A DNA stretch of 64,000 nt from Acinetobacter gandensis (GCF_001678755.1 NZ_LZDS01000023.1:186001-250000); one strand, 5' to 3'. Positions 26,956 through 37,029 are shown, counted from the stretch's first letter. Notes: generated by a model not told the origin, from the sequence alone. Numbers and translations are program-made.

Positions 26956-26992
26956 ATGGCATTAAATATTTCAATCAACTTCTGATTAATCC

Positions 26993-28063
26993 TTAAACAA
27001 TCAATTTTTTACCTTCATGTAAAGTCAAAAATGGATTCATTAATTTTGAAGTTTTGCGCATCGCTTTGTGTAGATCATGCTCAGGTTGTTCGCGTGCTTC
27101 ATCGGTCAACTGAAAAGTGCGATAGTGCATAGCCAGGGAGCATTTAGATTGTAAATCCTTATGCGCTTGAAATGCTTCTTCAGGATTCATGTGCAAATAG
27201 GTCATTAAACGGCGTGGTTCATACGCCCCAATTGGTAGTAATGACACCCGTGGTGCACCTAGACGGCTATAAATTTGCTTAAAATGCGCTGCATAGCCCG
27301 TATCTCCTGCAAAGAAGAAATGACCTGTACTATGAACAATTGAAAAACCACCCCATAAGGCATGATTTTGATCACGCCAGCCACGTCCTGAACCATGCTG
27401 TGCAGGCGTATAGACAATGCGTAAATCCTCAAACATTTCCGACTGCCACCAATCCAACTCGATGACATTGAGATGTTCAGGTAGATAATAGCCATTACCT
27501 AATCCTGTATAGATTGGCATTGCAAATTGTTCATGTAACCAATTCAGCGTCGCTAAATCCATATGATCATAATGATTATGACTCAGTAAGACACCATGAA
27601 TCGTTGGTAGTTCTTCTAAAGCAATACCTGCAGGACAGGCACGACGAGGCCCTGTGCCCTGACGTGGGCCTGCATACTCAGCCCAAACGGGATCGGTCAA
27701 AAAGTTATAAGGTCCAATTTGAATTAAAACGGTGGCATGGCCCACAAACCAAACCAACCAATCATCCATTTTCGCCAATGGACGGTTTTGTGGAATGCTC
27801 CGCGAAGCAGCATAAAACTGCTGATACTCTTTCTCTCGATCCACTTTCCAAGTATCACTTTTACGCGTCATGATCCATTTCAGCATATCTTTTCGGGTGA
27901 AAGGCTCAGGATTGCGCAGTGTATTGAAAAACTTTTCCCCATTAAAATGGTCACTCGCCAGATAATCAAAGACTGGCTTGGTCCATGTATGCTTCATACA
28001 ACTTTCGGTTGCGATTTGAAACTGAGCTTTTTGTGTTTTTGGATTCATGTATTTTAAATTCAT
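26993..28063 (-). CDS. MBL-fold metallo-hydrolase, NAPE-PLD-like
   Basis: 356 residues with the zinc motif HNHYDHMD, an upstream WFVGHATVLIQ segment, AQHGSGRG, FFAGDTGY and a C-terminal AMHYRTF histidine. This set is typical of the N-acyl-phosphatidylethanolamine phospholipase D-like branch of metallo-beta-lactamase-fold enzymes. No signal peptide. Likely hydrolyses a phosphodiester lipid, but bacterial members are mostly uncharacterised. The downstream CDF transporter gene is on the same strand, upstream in transcription, 42 bases away. Confidence 0.87.
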   Translation of the reverse strand: MNLKYMNPKTQKAQFQIATESCMKHTWTKPVFDYLASDHFNGEKFFNTLRNPEPFTRKDMLKWIMTRKSDTWKVDREKEYQQFYAASRSIPQNRPLAKMDDWLVWFVGHATVLIQIGPYNFLTDPVWAEYAGPRQGTGPRRACPAGIALEELPTIHGVLLSHNHYDHMDLATLNWLHEQFAMPIYTGLGNGYYLPEHLNVIELDWWQSEMFEDLRIVYTPAQHGSGRGWRDQNHALWGGFSIVHSTGHFFFAGDTGYAAHFKQIYSRLGAPRVSLLPIGAYEPRRLMTYLHMNPEEAFQAHKDLQSKCSLAMHYRTFQLTDEAREQPEHDLHKAMRKTSKLMNPFLTLHEGKKLIV

Positions 28064-28105
28064 TCACTGAGCTGACAGATTTTGCAAAGTTGAAGACTCT
28101 GCGAC

Positions 28106-29047
28106 CTACTGTTCAAGACGACCTTTCATACGTTCCTGCCAGACCACTTTAGACTGTGGTTTGACAAAGAGTGCCACAATTTCAGGGTGAAGCTGTTTAA
28201 TTTGTGCTTCAATTCTGTTGACGCATGCTTCAATCTCATCTGACGTTAAATTATCTTTAAATTCAAGACTCAATGAGGCAATGACTTGATGTGCGCCCAT
28301 TTGCTCTGTTAATACTCCGTTAGCAGAATGTACAGCTGGATCTAGTTCCGCCACGTTTAAGACATTATGCCTTAACTGTGGATCGGCAGTTTCCCCCATA
28401 AGCAATCCTTTAGTCTCACGTGCCAACAAAATCGCAGAGATGGCCAATACCACGCCAATTAAAACCGAAGCCAAACCATCAAGCATTGGCATATTCAGCG
28501 CATGTGATAAATAAATACCAATCAAAGCAATGAACAAACCGATTAATGCAGCTGTATCTTCAAACAAAACGGTAAAGGTCGTGGGATCTTTACTGCGTCG
28601 AAATGCTTCGAAATAACCTTGCTTACCCTTTACCTTTCGAAAGGCTTTGAGTGCCACAAACCAAGACGTCCCCTCACATAAAATCGCAATGCCTAACACA
28701 ATATAGTTAATCATTGGGTTACTCATGGCTTCAGGGTGATAAATATGAAGAATCCCCTGATAAATTGAGACGATTGCGCCTAATGCAAAGACCAGTAATG
28801 CCACAATAAATGCCCAAAAATATAACTCCCGTCCGTAACCAAACGGATGTCGCGAGTTAGCTGACTGCTGAGATTTCTTCATACCGTACAGCAGTAAGAC
28901 TTCATTCAGCGTATCGACCACTGAGTGAATTGCTTCACTGAGCATGGCCGAACTATTCGTGATATAAGCAGCGACAAACTTCACCAGTGCAATCGCTAAA
29001 TTGCCGAAGAGCGCTGCATAAACCACGATTTTATTGGATTCAGACAT
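28106..29047 (-). CDS. Cation diffusion facilitator (CDF) transporter
   Basis: Inner-membrane divalent-metal/proton antiporter with about six membrane helices in residues 1-215 and a cytoplasmic C-terminal domain. Metal-site motifs are HSVVDTLNE in TM2 and EDTAALIG in TM5, the pattern of the ZnT9-like CDF branch. 313 residues. Zinc or manganese are likely substrates, but none is proven. Transcribed ahead of the metallo-hydrolase gene. Confidence 0.9.
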   Translation of the reverse strand: MSESNKIVVYAALFGNLAIALVKFVAAYITNSSAMLSEAIHSVVDTLNEVLLLYGMKKSQQSANSRHPFGYGRELYFWAFIVALLVFALGAIVSIYQGILHIYHPEAMSNPMINYIVLGIAILCEGTSWFVALKAFRKVKGKQGYFEAFRRSKDPTTFTVLFEDTAALIGLFIALIGIYLSHALNMPMLDGLASVLIGVVLAISAILLARETKGLLMGETADPQLRHNVLNVAELDPAVHSANGVLTEQMGAHQVIASLSLEFKDNLTSDEIEACVNRIEAQIKQLHPEIVALFVKPQSKVVWQERMKGRLEQ

Positions 29048-29271
29048 TCAAATTTGTCCTAAACTTATTGTTATCAAACAGATCTATTTGATTTTATGGC
29101 TCATTCCATAGTACTCAAACTGACTGTTGCTGTTGTTTGTTATTTTGTTGTTTTTAGAGCAAGTGTCGATTGTTTCATCAGTTTATAAGTTGCTTATATT
29201 TAAAATGTTCCATGTGAAACCTCAGACTATTCCGAAATAATTGAACCATTCAAAATATGAAAAATACACAT

Positions 29272-29295
29272 AAAAAAGGAAGCCACAGCTTCCTT
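29272..29295 (-). terminator. Intrinsic terminator after the EamA permease gene
   Basis: AAGGAAGC and GCTTCCTT arms; minus-strand T run from 29277 to 29272. Confidence 0.8.
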
Positions 29296-29318
29296 ATAAT
29301 TCTGTAGATGTACGCGAT

Positions 29319-30230
29319 TCAATGTACTTTATTAATATGTTGCTCGCGCCACTCTTTCCAAAAGTACATCACAATACCAAACATCACGACGACGATTCCA
29401 ACAAAGGCATTGGAGCTAATATGTTCACTGTTCAACGTCGCTCCCAAAACTAATGCTATGACAGGTGTCATCACATTACTGAGGGACACTGTTGATGCCG
29501 CCAAACGTTTGATCAGCCAGAAGTAACACAGCATCGCTACAATGGATGACATGATCATAGTAAAGACAAAACCGATCATGGCACGACCACTTGGTAACGC
29601 AGTTGGAAAATGCTGCCAGATAAAAGGAATGATGAGTACCGAACCCAAGGCAGAAACAATCAGAGAACCTGTTGCCTGAGACATCGGTTTTAACGGTGCG
29701 TTAATCTGTTTCACCCAAAAAATCGAACTGATATATGACACCATACTGATTAGCATCAATACAACGCCAATTGGATTGACTTTGCTATCAGCAGAATCTG
29801 CAAAGACAAAAGTTAGACCACCCACTGCAACCGCCATGCCCAACCACTGCAAAGCGACCAATTTATGTGTTTTTAAAATAACATGCCCAATCAAACCGGC
29901 AATTAAGGGTGAAAAACCAAAAATCAGTGCCATTAAACCAGAGGTGAGATAATTGGCTGCGAGATAAATAAACAACTGTGCGCCAATCAAATTCAAACTC
30001 CCAGCCACATAACTTTTTAATGAGGTTTCATCAAACGGCAAAGGATCACGCATCAATTTCAACAGAAACAGCGCAATAATAGATGCGCCGAAGTAACGGA
30101 TAATCAACACCCACATCGGATGTATTTCCTGCACACTCCACACAATCGCGAGCGGCGTCGTCGCCCAAATCAGTACCAAAAGAGCATATATACTTGCCGT
30201 CACCAATATTGGCGTTGAGTTTGAATTCAT
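29319..30230 (-). CDS. EamA/DMT-superfamily permease
   Basis: About 303 residues with ten predicted membrane helices arranged as two EamA repeats (residues ~10-140 and ~155-290). Typical sites are WATTPLAIVW in helix 1 and NLIGAQLFIYLA. ATG 30230 is preferred over the upstream TTG 30254. Drug/metabolite exporter family; substrate unknown. It stands alone. Confidence 0.85.
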   Translation of the reverse strand: MNSNSTPILVTASIYALLVLIWATTPLAIVWSVQEIHPMWVLIIRYFGASIIALFLLKLMRDPLPFDETSLKSYVAGSLNLIGAQLFIYLAANYLTSGLMALIFGFSPLIAGLIGHVILKTHKLVALQWLGMAVAVGGLTFVFADSADSKVNPIGVVLMLISMVSYISSIFWVKQINAPLKPMSQATGSLIVSALGSVLIIPFIWQHFPTALPSGRAMIGFVFTMIMSSIVAMLCYFWLIKRLAASTVSLSNVMTPVIALVLGATLNSEHISSNAFVGIVVVMFGIVMYFWKEWREQHINKVH

Positions 30231-30279
30231 AAATTGCTCAATTAAATTTATCAAAAAGAACTGAACTCAATTTATGTTC

Positions 30280-30420
30280 AATCCGGTATCAACAATACTG
30301 ATGGCGGCATGGATGCCGCCCGATCGTTTGGAATACACGGAAGTATCCTCAAACGATCAAAAGATTTTTGTTACTTTTAATCTTTTAAAAGTAAGGCATC
30401 GCCAGCGCAAAGGCATATAA
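30280..30420. repeat. Intergenic repeat-like region with nested palindromes
   Basis: Contains GGCGGCATGGATGCCGCC (about 30303-30320), inverted CGATCGTTTG/CAAACGATC sequences and TTACTTTTAATCTTTTAAAAGTAA-type dyads. It resembles dispersed Acinetobacter intergenic repeats as I remember them. No gene. Confidence 0.45.
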
Positions 30421-30463
30421 ACCAAAATGTAATGTAAGGCCGTGACGCTAAAACTAAAGACAT

Positions 30464-30494
30464 AAAAAAACAGACCTACGTTACCGTAAGTCTG
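30464..30494 (-). terminator. Intrinsic terminator of the hcaEFCB-mhpB-hcaD unit
   Basis: CAGACCTACG and CGTAAGTCTG arms (one mismatch) around TTAC; minus-strand T7 run from 30470. Confidence 0.85.
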
Positions 30495-30513
30495 CTCCTC
30501 TTAGACATTCAGC

Positions 30514-31749
30514 TTACTTTACAAGTTTACGTAAATCTTGGCTTAAATCTAAATATTTATCCGCTTCAAACGCCGCATTCTTGCTAATCAATTTTTTCAA
30601 ATGACGCATCTCTTTCGCAGCATTCACAGTGATACCACCAACAATGACACCGTCAGTTACACCAAACAATACAAATGAAGATTCAGCCGCCAACTCAGGT
30701 TTAATTTCACCACGAACCATCCATTCGCTTGCAGCCATATCACCCACAAATTGATAGTTGATATTCAATTGATCTGTCCAGAACCACGCTGGGTTTGGTG
30801 TAGGATGTTCTACATCCATTACATGACGAGCAAAGATACCTGCTTGCAAGTTCGCATTTTCCCAAGTTTCGACACGACGGTGGTTACCACAGTCACGAAG
30901 CTGAGTCGCAACGTCACCCGCTGCATAAATATCTGGATGCGAAGTTTGGCAGTTATCATTCACTTTAATGGCAAAATCAACGTCTAAACCTGCATCAACC
31001 GCAAGTTGAGCATTTGGCACAATGCCAATACCGTAAACTACAGCATCTGCACGAAGTTCTTCACCGCCTTCAAGCGTGATCACCACTTCTTCGCCATCAA
31101 GCTTACAGTCAGCAATAGAAGTCGAAAGACGAACATCTACACCTGCAAGACGTTGTTGAGCCAATAAAAATTCACTCAATACGCGTGGAGATGAACGCCC
31201 CATCACCATTGGACCCATTTCAATCACGGTCACGATACAGTCTTTAGAACGTGCTGAAGATGCAAGCTCAAGACCAATCACACCACCGCCGATCAATACA
31301 ATACGGCGACCCGCTTGTAATACAGGCACCAATGCTTGTGAATCTTCAAGGTTACGTAAGGTATAAACGTGTTTACCCAAAGCATCGAAATTCGGTAAAC
31401 GGCGTGCTGCACCACCAGTTGCTAGAAGCAACTTGTCAAATGCAACAATTTCACCATTTTTCAGTTCAACTGTTTTCGCATCGCTATGGATTTTCACCAC
31501 TCCATTGCCACGAATATGTTCAACACCGAGTTCTGCCAATTTTTCTTCTGACAGAATTTCGATTTTGGTCTCTTCAGGTTTTAGAATTACGTCTTTAGAC
31601 AAAGGCGGACGTTCATAAGGAAGATGTGTTTCATCACCCACCAAAATGATTTTGCCTTCATACTTGTTCGCACGGAGTTCTAAAATGGCGCTAGCACCAG
31701 CTTGACCAGCTCCAACAATAACGATGGTTTCGATACCATTTTGGCTCAT
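30514..31749 (-). CDS. hcaD: Ferredoxin-NAD reductase of the ring-hydroxylating dioxygenase (HcaD/BphA4-like)
   Basis: FAD enzyme passing electrons from NADH to the Rieske ferredoxin HcaC. Two dinucleotide-binding motifs are present (VGAGQAGASA near the N terminus for FAD and IGGGVIGLELA in the middle for NAD), as is the FAD motif IYAAGDVA. About 411 residues. ATG 31749 has AAGGA upstream and is preferred over the frame's extension to 31803, which overlaps mhpB. Last gene of the unit, 11 bases past mhpB. Confidence 0.85.
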   Translation of the reverse strand: MSQNGIETIVIVGAGQAGASAILELRANKYEGKIILVGDETHLPYERPPLSKDVILKPEETKIEILSEEKLAELGVEHIRGNGVVKIHSDAKTVELKNGEIVAFDKLLLATGGAARRLPNFDALGKHVYTLRNLEDSQALVPVLQAGRRIVLIGGGVIGLELASSARSKDCIVTVIEMGPMVMGRSSPRVLSEFLLAQQRLAGVDVRLSTSIADCKLDGEEVVITLEGGEELRADAVVYGIGIVPNAQLAVDAGLDVDFAIKVNDNCQTSHPDIYAAGDVATQLRDCGNHRRVETWENANLQAGIFARHVMDVEHPTPNPAWFWTDQLNINYQFVGDMAASEWMVRGEIKPELAAESSFVLFGVTDGVIVGGITVNAAKEMRHLKKLISKNAAFEADKYLDLSQDLRKLVK

Positions 31750-31760
31750 GGGTTTGTTCC

Positions 31761-32723
31761 TTATTTCAATTCTGCAGATACGATGCCGAAGCCCGCAATC
31801 CACTCACTAATGTCTTCGTAGCAATGTGTTGTCATGTCGTATTCGCCCACTTCATGTAGTGCAGCAAAAGCAGCCATCCAAGAACGAACTTCTTGACCGC
31901 CACGACCGCCTTCAACACGAATTTCAGCTTCAGTCATTGCTTCAATTGCAGCAAAGTCAGCTTTGGCAAAAGTTTCAAGCAATGTACGGTCCCATTCTGG
32001 GTTAAGTGGCACTGCGACAGAAGTATCACCAGCTGCAAGCTTTTGACCTACGGCAATAATTTTGCCTTGACGTGCATTACGTGCATCAATTGTTGGGTTA
32101 CGACCTGCAATCAGGAATTCTTCCACTTCAGGAGGCACTGAACCCATTTGCGGTGTTGGTGGATCATGAGACAAACCACCTGTACCCAAAACAAGTACAC
32201 GTTCATTCTCTAAGTTCAATGATTTAATGAACTGACCGACTGCACGACCCAAAGCGACTGTACGCTTGGTTGTTGGCATCGGTGCAGCTGCACCATTGAT
32301 AAAAATTGGAATCGTTGGATAACGATCAAGCTTGCCACCACAAAGGAAATGTAATGGTTGAGTCACCCCATGATCCGCCTGCATACGATAAGAGTATGCA
32401 ACATCAACACCTTCATCCAATACGCGACGAACCAGACTGATTGCTGTTTCTTCAGGCACATTGATGTGGTCATTGTCTTTACCATAATCCCAATCACCTG
32501 CTGCTTTGGCACGAATACCGACGCAGAAAGATGGCATGAGGTCATAGAAGAAACCATTGAAATGGTCTGGACCAAAAGTAATGATCAATGTTGGATTATA
32601 GTCTTCAACTTCTTTAGCAAGTTTGGCAAAAGTTTCGCGAACTTTTTCCTCTTTGTATTTCTCTTGCGGAGAAGCGAATTCCATTAGGGGACTGTGCGAT
32701 GCACAAATAAGTTTAACGGCCAT
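31761..32723 (-). CDS. mhpB: Extradiol dioxygenase, 2,3-dihydroxyphenylpropionate 1,2-dioxygenase-like
   Basis: Non-haem iron enzyme opening the catechol ring between or beside the hydroxyls (meta cleavage). It aligns along its length with E. coli MhpB: ASHSPLMEF, FGPDHFNGFFYDLMPSFC, MQADHGVTQPL, GTGGLSHDPP and the C-terminal EWIAGFGIVSAEL. The iron-binding His and Glu sites of the class III (LigB-like) family fall in these motifs. 320 residues. GGAG stands before the start. Co-transcribed with hcaB, 64 bases upstream. Confidence 0.87.
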   Translation of the reverse strand: MAVKLICASHSPLMEFASPQEKYKEEKVRETFAKLAKEVEDYNPTLIITFGPDHFNGFFYDLMPSFCVGIRAKAAGDWDYGKDNDHINVPEETAISLVRRVLDEGVDVAYSYRMQADHGVTQPLHFLCGGKLDRYPTIPIFINGAAAPMPTTKRTVALGRAVGQFIKSLNLENERVLVLGTGGLSHDPPTPQMGSVPPEVEEFLIAGRNPTIDARNARQGKIIAVGQKLAAGDTSVAVPLNPEWDRTLLETFAKADFAAIEAMTEAEIRVEGGRGGQEVRSWMAAFAALHEVGEYDMTTHCYEDISEWIAGFGIVSAELK

Positions 32724-32787
32724 GGGTGACTCCTAAACGGAGGCAGCCAAGACGGCTGCCGAGTAAGTCCTTTACGTATTTGGCGAA

Positions 32788-33606
32788 TTAAATCTCGTCA
32801 AAGAAGCCAGCACGTGGTTGACGTAAACCACGGATACCCAGACCACATTCAGCATTAATTAAAACACCAGTTAATGGGCGGTTGTTTTGACGAGAAGCCA
32901 ATAACACGTATGAACCAGTCATATCTTCAGGTTCGGGTAAGAAATTGAGCGGCATGCCGCGTGCAATCTTCTCAGGATCACGTGCATCGAGTAGACCGAG
33001 GTTTTCTTGGCCTAAAGAAGCAGCACCTTTGATGTTTACATTCATACCCGACGGAGCAACAGCGTTCACTCGTACTTTAGGCGCAAGCTCATAGGCTAAT
33101 TCTTTCATAATCCCAACGCCAGCATGCTTAGACGCTGTGTATACAGGGCCTCCGCCTGCCGAATACAGTGCTGAGTTAGACAAAGTAAATATGATAGAAC
33201 CTTCCGAAGCTATCAATGCATCAAGTGCAGCTTTGGCACCTAAGATGAGAGATTTGGTGTTAATACCCATAATCTCATCAAAAGCTTTTTCCAGCTGTTC
33301 ACCCGATGTATTGACGATATCTGCGTAATGATCCCAGATACCTGCGTTTCCGACGAAACAGTCAAGTTTGCCATAATGTTCTACAGTTGCTTGAACTGCA
33401 CGAACATTATCCTCATAGCTGGCTACATCACCTGCGATCGCAAGCACGCGGTCACCAAAATGTTCTTTCAATGCATCAACTTTCGATTGAGAACGTTGAA
33501 GAACAGCAACTTTTGCACCTTCTTCTAAGAAACGTTCAACCAATGCCCAGCCTAAGCCTGAACCACCACCGGTAATAAGTGCAACTTCGCCTTGTAGCCA
33601 ACCCAT
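32788..33606 (-). CDS. hcaB: cis-Dihydrodiol dehydrogenase (HcaB/BphB-like SDR)
   Basis: Short-chain dehydrogenase that rearomatises the dioxygenase product to a catechol with reduction of NAD. Cofactor motif TGGGSGLG, NAGIWD, and catalytic Ser-Tyr-Lys in TLSNS ... YTASK. 272 residues, matching HcaB and BphB. GGAGAG stands before the start. It lies two bases behind hcaC. Whether the natural substrate is a phenylpropionate, cinnamate or biphenyl dihydrodiol is open. Confidence 0.85.
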   Translation of the reverse strand: MGWLQGEVALITGGGSGLGWALVERFLEEGAKVAVLQRSQSKVDALKEHFGDRVLAIAGDVASYEDNVRAVQATVEHYGKLDCFVGNAGIWDHYADIVNTSGEQLEKAFDEIMGINTKSLILGAKAALDALIASEGSIIFTLSNSALYSAGGGPVYTASKHAGVGIMKELAYELAPKVRVNAVAPSGMNVNIKGAASLGQENLGLLDARDPEKIARGMPLNFLPEPEDMTGSYVLLASRQNNRPLTGVLINAECGLGIRGLRQPRAGFFDEI

Positions 33607-33608
33607 GA

Positions 33609-33935
33609 TTACTCTCCTGCCATCTCTACGTATAAAGCACCATCTTCAACAATCACAGGGAATGTTTTGATAGGATCTGTTGCTGGTAAGCATAATGCTT
33701 GACCAGTTTTCAAACAGAATCGAGCCGAATGAAGTGGACATTCAACAGTGCCATCATCTTCAAGGTAACCTTCAGACATTGAAGCATTACCATGTGAACA
33801 ACGGTCGTTCATCGCGAAAAATTCGCCATTGTTGTTGAATACTGCAAGCGCATCGATACCGTTAACGCCGCAATCTACTTTCAATGCTTCGCCTTCGTCT
33901 AATTCGTCAACTTGGCAAACAAAAATCTTATTCAT
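33609..33935 (-). CDS. hcaC: Rieske ferredoxin of the dioxygenase (HcaC/BphA3-like)
   Basis: 108 residues with the Rieske motif CSHGNAS ... CPLHSARF binding a [2Fe-2S] cluster. Electron carrier between HcaD and the HcaEF oxygenase. Its ATG overlaps the hcaF stop codon (TAATG), so the two are translationally coupled. Confidence 0.9.
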   Translation of the reverse strand: MNKIFVCQVDELDEGEALKVDCGVNGIDALAVFNNNGEFFAMNDRCSHGNASMSEGYLEDDGTVECPLHSARFCLKTGQALCLPATDPIKTFPVIVEDGALYVEMAGE

Positions 33936-34453
33936 TAGAAGAACACGCTCAGGTTATGTGAGTTGTAAGTCACCTGATCAAGGGTAATCTTACGGTTGAA
34001 GATTTCGAAACCTTGCTCAGTGTCGACTTTGCGGATCTTGTCGTGACGCTTACCACAGTAGATTGTTACATCTTTCTCTTTCTGGGTACGGTACAACAAG
34101 TACGTTACGTAAACGTCATATTCGCCTTCAACTTCAGTCGCTTCAACAATCACATTTGAAACCATGTGTGTTGTACGTGAAGGAGGTTCTTCAGCCCAAG
34201 CCATACCTGTCTCTAAACGAGCTACACGGCGTTCCAACAAATCTTTAGTATCGTTAAATACCCAAGTTGTTGGCGGCTCAATCGAACGACGACGGTCACG
34301 TGTTTGCGCGTTTGGTGTTGTGCGTAGCGTATAAGAAATATCTTCCGCTAATACAGCTAACCAATCGCGGAACTTCCAATCGTCAAGCAATTTTGCTTCA
34401 CGATAAAGAAACTGACTAATTTGGTGATGGAGTTCTAAACTAATTTGACTCAT
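33935..34453 (-). CDS. hcaF: Ring-hydroxylating dioxygenase beta subunit (HcaF/BphA2-like)
   Basis: Structural subunit of the hexameric oxygenase. 172 residues in the SnoaL/NTF2-like fold, with [32 protein letters not shown] and the C-terminal [10 protein letters not shown]. It overlaps hcaE by four bases (ATGA). Confidence 0.9.
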   Translation of the reverse strand: MSQISLELHHQISQFLYREAKLLDDWKFRDWLAVLAEDISYTLRTTPNAQTRDRRRSIEPPTTWVFNDTKDLLERRVARLETGMAWAEEPPSRTTHMVSNVIVEATEVEGEYDVYVTYLLYRTQKEKDVTIYCGKRHDKIRKVDTEQGFEIFNRKITLDQVTYNSHNLSVFF

Positions 34454-35817
34454 TTCATAAGCTCCTTCTCATATTCGTCAGCCGCAGCTTCAACGTCTTC
34501 CCATTTTTCATGAATCAATAGGTCAGCCCAACGACGGTACATACCACGTGCAGCTGTTTCTGAGAAAATGTAGTTGGTGATACCAGGGATACCATCTTCA
34601 CGTACTTTCTCGTTACCTTTACCCATTTCCATAATCAATTTGTTTTGACGGGCTTTATAGCCACGTAAAACTTTTTGAATTTCAATCCAGTTCTCAGAGT
34701 CATCTTGCTCAAGGAAACCAGCAGGACCGAATGCGCGAGTCGCAGAGCGCTCAAATGCTTCTTTCACTTCTTGAGATGCTTCTGCGTCTGCAATACAGAA
34801 TGCCCATACTTCAGTTTTGTTTGGACCACGTGGGTGCCATACACGAAGCGTTGCAGTACCGTTCAACCAAGACAATGTTGGGAACATGGTGTTGTGACCA
34901 GCAAGACGTAATGCACGTACTTCGCCTAAACGCTCTTTAACTTCATCAAATGTTTCACGGAAGTAGTTTGCAACTTCACCATCTACCCAAACGTTTGCAT
35001 CTGGTTTTTCTGTGAAGAAGAAGCCTGAACCGTGACCACGTGAACCGTATTGGATCGCGTCTTTCGCAGTTTCCCAAACTGGACGAGCTGTTTGTGCAGC
35101 ACCTAATTTCTTAGATGATTCGTCATCTGGTTTTGCACCCAAAACTTGGATTGCAGATGCGTGAGAGAACAATGCGTGGTATTGGTCAGATGCGAACTGT
35201 TCAGCTGCAAATTTCCAGTTACACTCGATTTCCCACTTGTGTACACCACCGATAATTTCAGTACCACCTGGACGACGGTCAAGAACACCATCTAAGTACC
35301 AAGCGATATCGCCCATGTATTCTTCTAGGTCAGGTGTTGTTTCATCCCAACAAGCGAATACTAAGCCTTTGTATGATTTAACACGGTTAACTTCAACAAG
35401 ACCCCATTTCTCTTTACAAGCACCGTGCGGGAACGCGCGGTCTTCAAGAGGGATATCTTTTAAAGAACCATCAATGCCATAAGACCAGCCGTGGTACGGG
35501 CAAGTAAATGCACGTGTATTACCACAGTCCGCGAAGCTCACACGCATAGAGCGGTGACGACATTGGTTTAAGAATGCTTTGATTGAGCCATCTTTTTGAC
35601 GTGCAACGATGATTGGATCTTCACCCATGTAGGTATTGAAGAAATCACCAGCCTTAGGAATTTGGCTTTCATGGCATAGGAATAACCATGTACGACCGAA
35701 CACACGTTCTAATTCAAGTTCGTAAATGTCTGGATCTGTATAGATAGATGGCGTGATACGTCCATTTTGTGCATCGACTAAAGCATCGATTTCGCGCACA
35801 TCAATTTTTCCACTCAT
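34450..35817 (-). CDS. hcaE: Ring-hydroxylating dioxygenase alpha subunit (HcaE/BphA1-like)
   Basis: Catalytic subunit. The Rieske cluster motif is C-R-H ... C-P-Y-H (residues ~86-109, CRHRSMRV then [10 protein letters not shown]). The mononuclear iron site has the pattern D-x2-H-x4-H in [11 protein letters not shown] near residue 205. About 455 residues. ATG 35817 (MSGKID) has GGAG upstream; the longer frame starts at 35847. First gene of the unit. Substrate assignment to 3-phenylpropionate/cinnamate rests on the company of MhpB/C/D and HcaR-like genes rather than on pocket residues. Confidence 0.87.
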   Translation of the reverse strand: MSGKIDVREIDALVDAQNGRITPSIYTDPDIYELELERVFGRTWLFLCHESQIPKAGDFFNTYMGEDPIIVARQKDGSIKAFLNQCRHRSMRVSFADCGNTRAFTCPYHGWSYGIDGSLKDIPLEDRAFPHGACKEKWGLVEVNRVKSYKGLVFACWDETTPDLEEYMGDIAWYLDGVLDRRPGGTEIIGGVHKWEIECNWKFAAEQFASDQYHALFSHASAIQVLGAKPDDESSKKLGAAQTARPVWETAKDAIQYGSRGHGSGFFFTEKPDANVWVDGEVANYFRETFDEVKERLGEVRALRLAGHNTMFPTLSWLNGTATLRVWHPRGPNKTEVWAFCIADAEASQEVKEAFERSATRAFGPAGFLEQDDSENWIEIQKVLRGYKARQNKLIMEMGKGNEKVREDGIPGITNYIFSETAARGMYRRWADLLIHEKWEDVEAAADEYEKELMK

Positions 35818-35953
35818 GAAAAGCTCTCCTGTGACCATAAGGCACAAAGTAATAGACTCAACTTTTCAACGATGATGGATTTTAGAGCGATTTTCGGGAA
35901 ATATTTATTTTGTTTTAATTAAGAGATTTTATGGATTATTACGGTAGGATTTT

Positions 35954-35982
35954 TTTATAGACAAACCGTTTTCAGCTGACCA
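35954..35982 (-). promoter_or_regulatory. Candidate hcaE promoter
   Basis: Minus-strand TGGTCA (35982-35977), 17-bp spacer and TATAAA (35959-35954), about 137 bases before the hcaE start. The weak -35 suits activator control. Confidence 0.4.
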
Positions 35983-36008
35983 AGACCATTTATTTGCTGA
36001 ATGGCAAA

Positions 36009-36041
36009 ATAATCTACACGCAATAGTTGTTTATAGATTAT
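36009..36041. promoter_or_regulatory. Inverted repeat between hcaE and hcaR, possible LysR operator
   Basis: ATAATCTA (36009-36016) and TAGATTAT (36034-36041) are perfect 8-bp inverted arms with a 17-bp spacer, centred about 80 bases upstream of the hcaE candidate transcription start and 72 before hcaR. Confidence 0.4.
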
Positions 36042-36096
36042 ACTGAATCAACTTAATAGTAAGACATTTTTTGGATTACTCTACGGGCTGAATTTT

Positions 36097-37002
36097 ATGG
36101 AATTACGACACCTACGATACTTCATTACCGTTGCTGAAGAACTCAATTTCAGTAAAGCTGCGTTGAAACTTTATACCGCTCAACCCTCTTTAAGTCAGCA
36201 AATCAAAGACCTTGAGGAAGATGTCGGCGTTCGACTTTTACACCGTACTAAACGTAAAGTTGAACTCACAGAAGAAGGTGCCGTATTTCTTGAACAAGCA
36301 CGTTTGACACTTGCTCAAGCAGACAAGGCTGTAGCCATGGCACGTCAGGTTTCGCAAGCCAAACAACAGATGTTGCGCATTGGTTTTGTGCCTGTAGCTG
36401 AGATGAAAATCTTTCCTTATGTACTGCCAAATCTGCGTGTACAAAACCCTGAATTAAAGATTGAATTATTGAGTTTAAACAACCTTGAGCAGATGAAACT
36501 GCTACAAAAAGGTGAATTAGACATCACTTTTACACGTAACAACTTCCACAATGATGAAGTGGAAAGCCAGTTTGTATTACGTGAACCTTTAATCTTTATT
36601 TTGCCAAAAGATCATCCTTTAGCGAAGTATGAACGTATCCCTGTAAAAGCCTTAAACGGGATCGATTTTATTATCCCTGCACGTGAGCAATCAGGCACAT
36701 TGCACGAAGTAATTTTAGGCTTCGCTGCCGCACATGGTATTCAATTCAATATTGTTCAAAAAGCCGACAATATTTTGTTTAATATCAACTCAATTGGTAT
36801 GGGTTTAGGCTGCACAATTCTACCTGGTTATATCGCACCATTGACCATGAATAACACGGTGATTCGCCCATTAGATGTCGAATTACCCTACCTCGATTTG
36901 TACGTAAGCTACCGTAAAAATTCGACTCCAGTCGCAGTAGATAAGTTCCTTGAGCTATTAACCAAAGTTTTTTACTTGGATATTAATCGCGAACAGCGTT
37001 AA
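36097..37002 (+). CDS. hcaR: LysR-family regulator of the aromatic island (HcaR-like)
   Basis: Begins MELRHLRYFITVAEELNFSKAA, the winged helix-turn-helix, and aligns along its length with E. coli HcaR (SLSQQIKDLEE, IGFVPVAEMKIFPYVLP, GMGLGCTILPGY). 301 residues. It is divergent from hcaE, the standard arrangement for a LysR activator with an aromatic co-inducer. It is the only regulator gene in the island, so it may also control mhpC, oprD and mhpDFE. Confidence 0.8.
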   Translation: MELRHLRYFITVAEELNFSKAALKLYTAQPSLSQQIKDLEEDVGVRLLHRTKRKVELTEEGAVFLEQARLTLAQADKAVAMARQVSQAKQQMLRIGFVPVAEMKIFPYVLPNLRVQNPELKIELLSLNNLEQMKLLQKGELDITFTRNNFHNDEVESQFVLREPLIFILPKDHPLAKYERIPVKALNGIDFIIPAREQSGTLHEVILGFAAAHGIQFNIVQKADNILFNINSIGMGLGCTILPGYIAPLTMNNTVIRPLDVELPYLDLYVSYRKNSTPVAVDKFLELLTKVFYLDINREQR

Positions 37003-37029
37003 TTTTCATCAAATCAAAAAATGAAAAAA

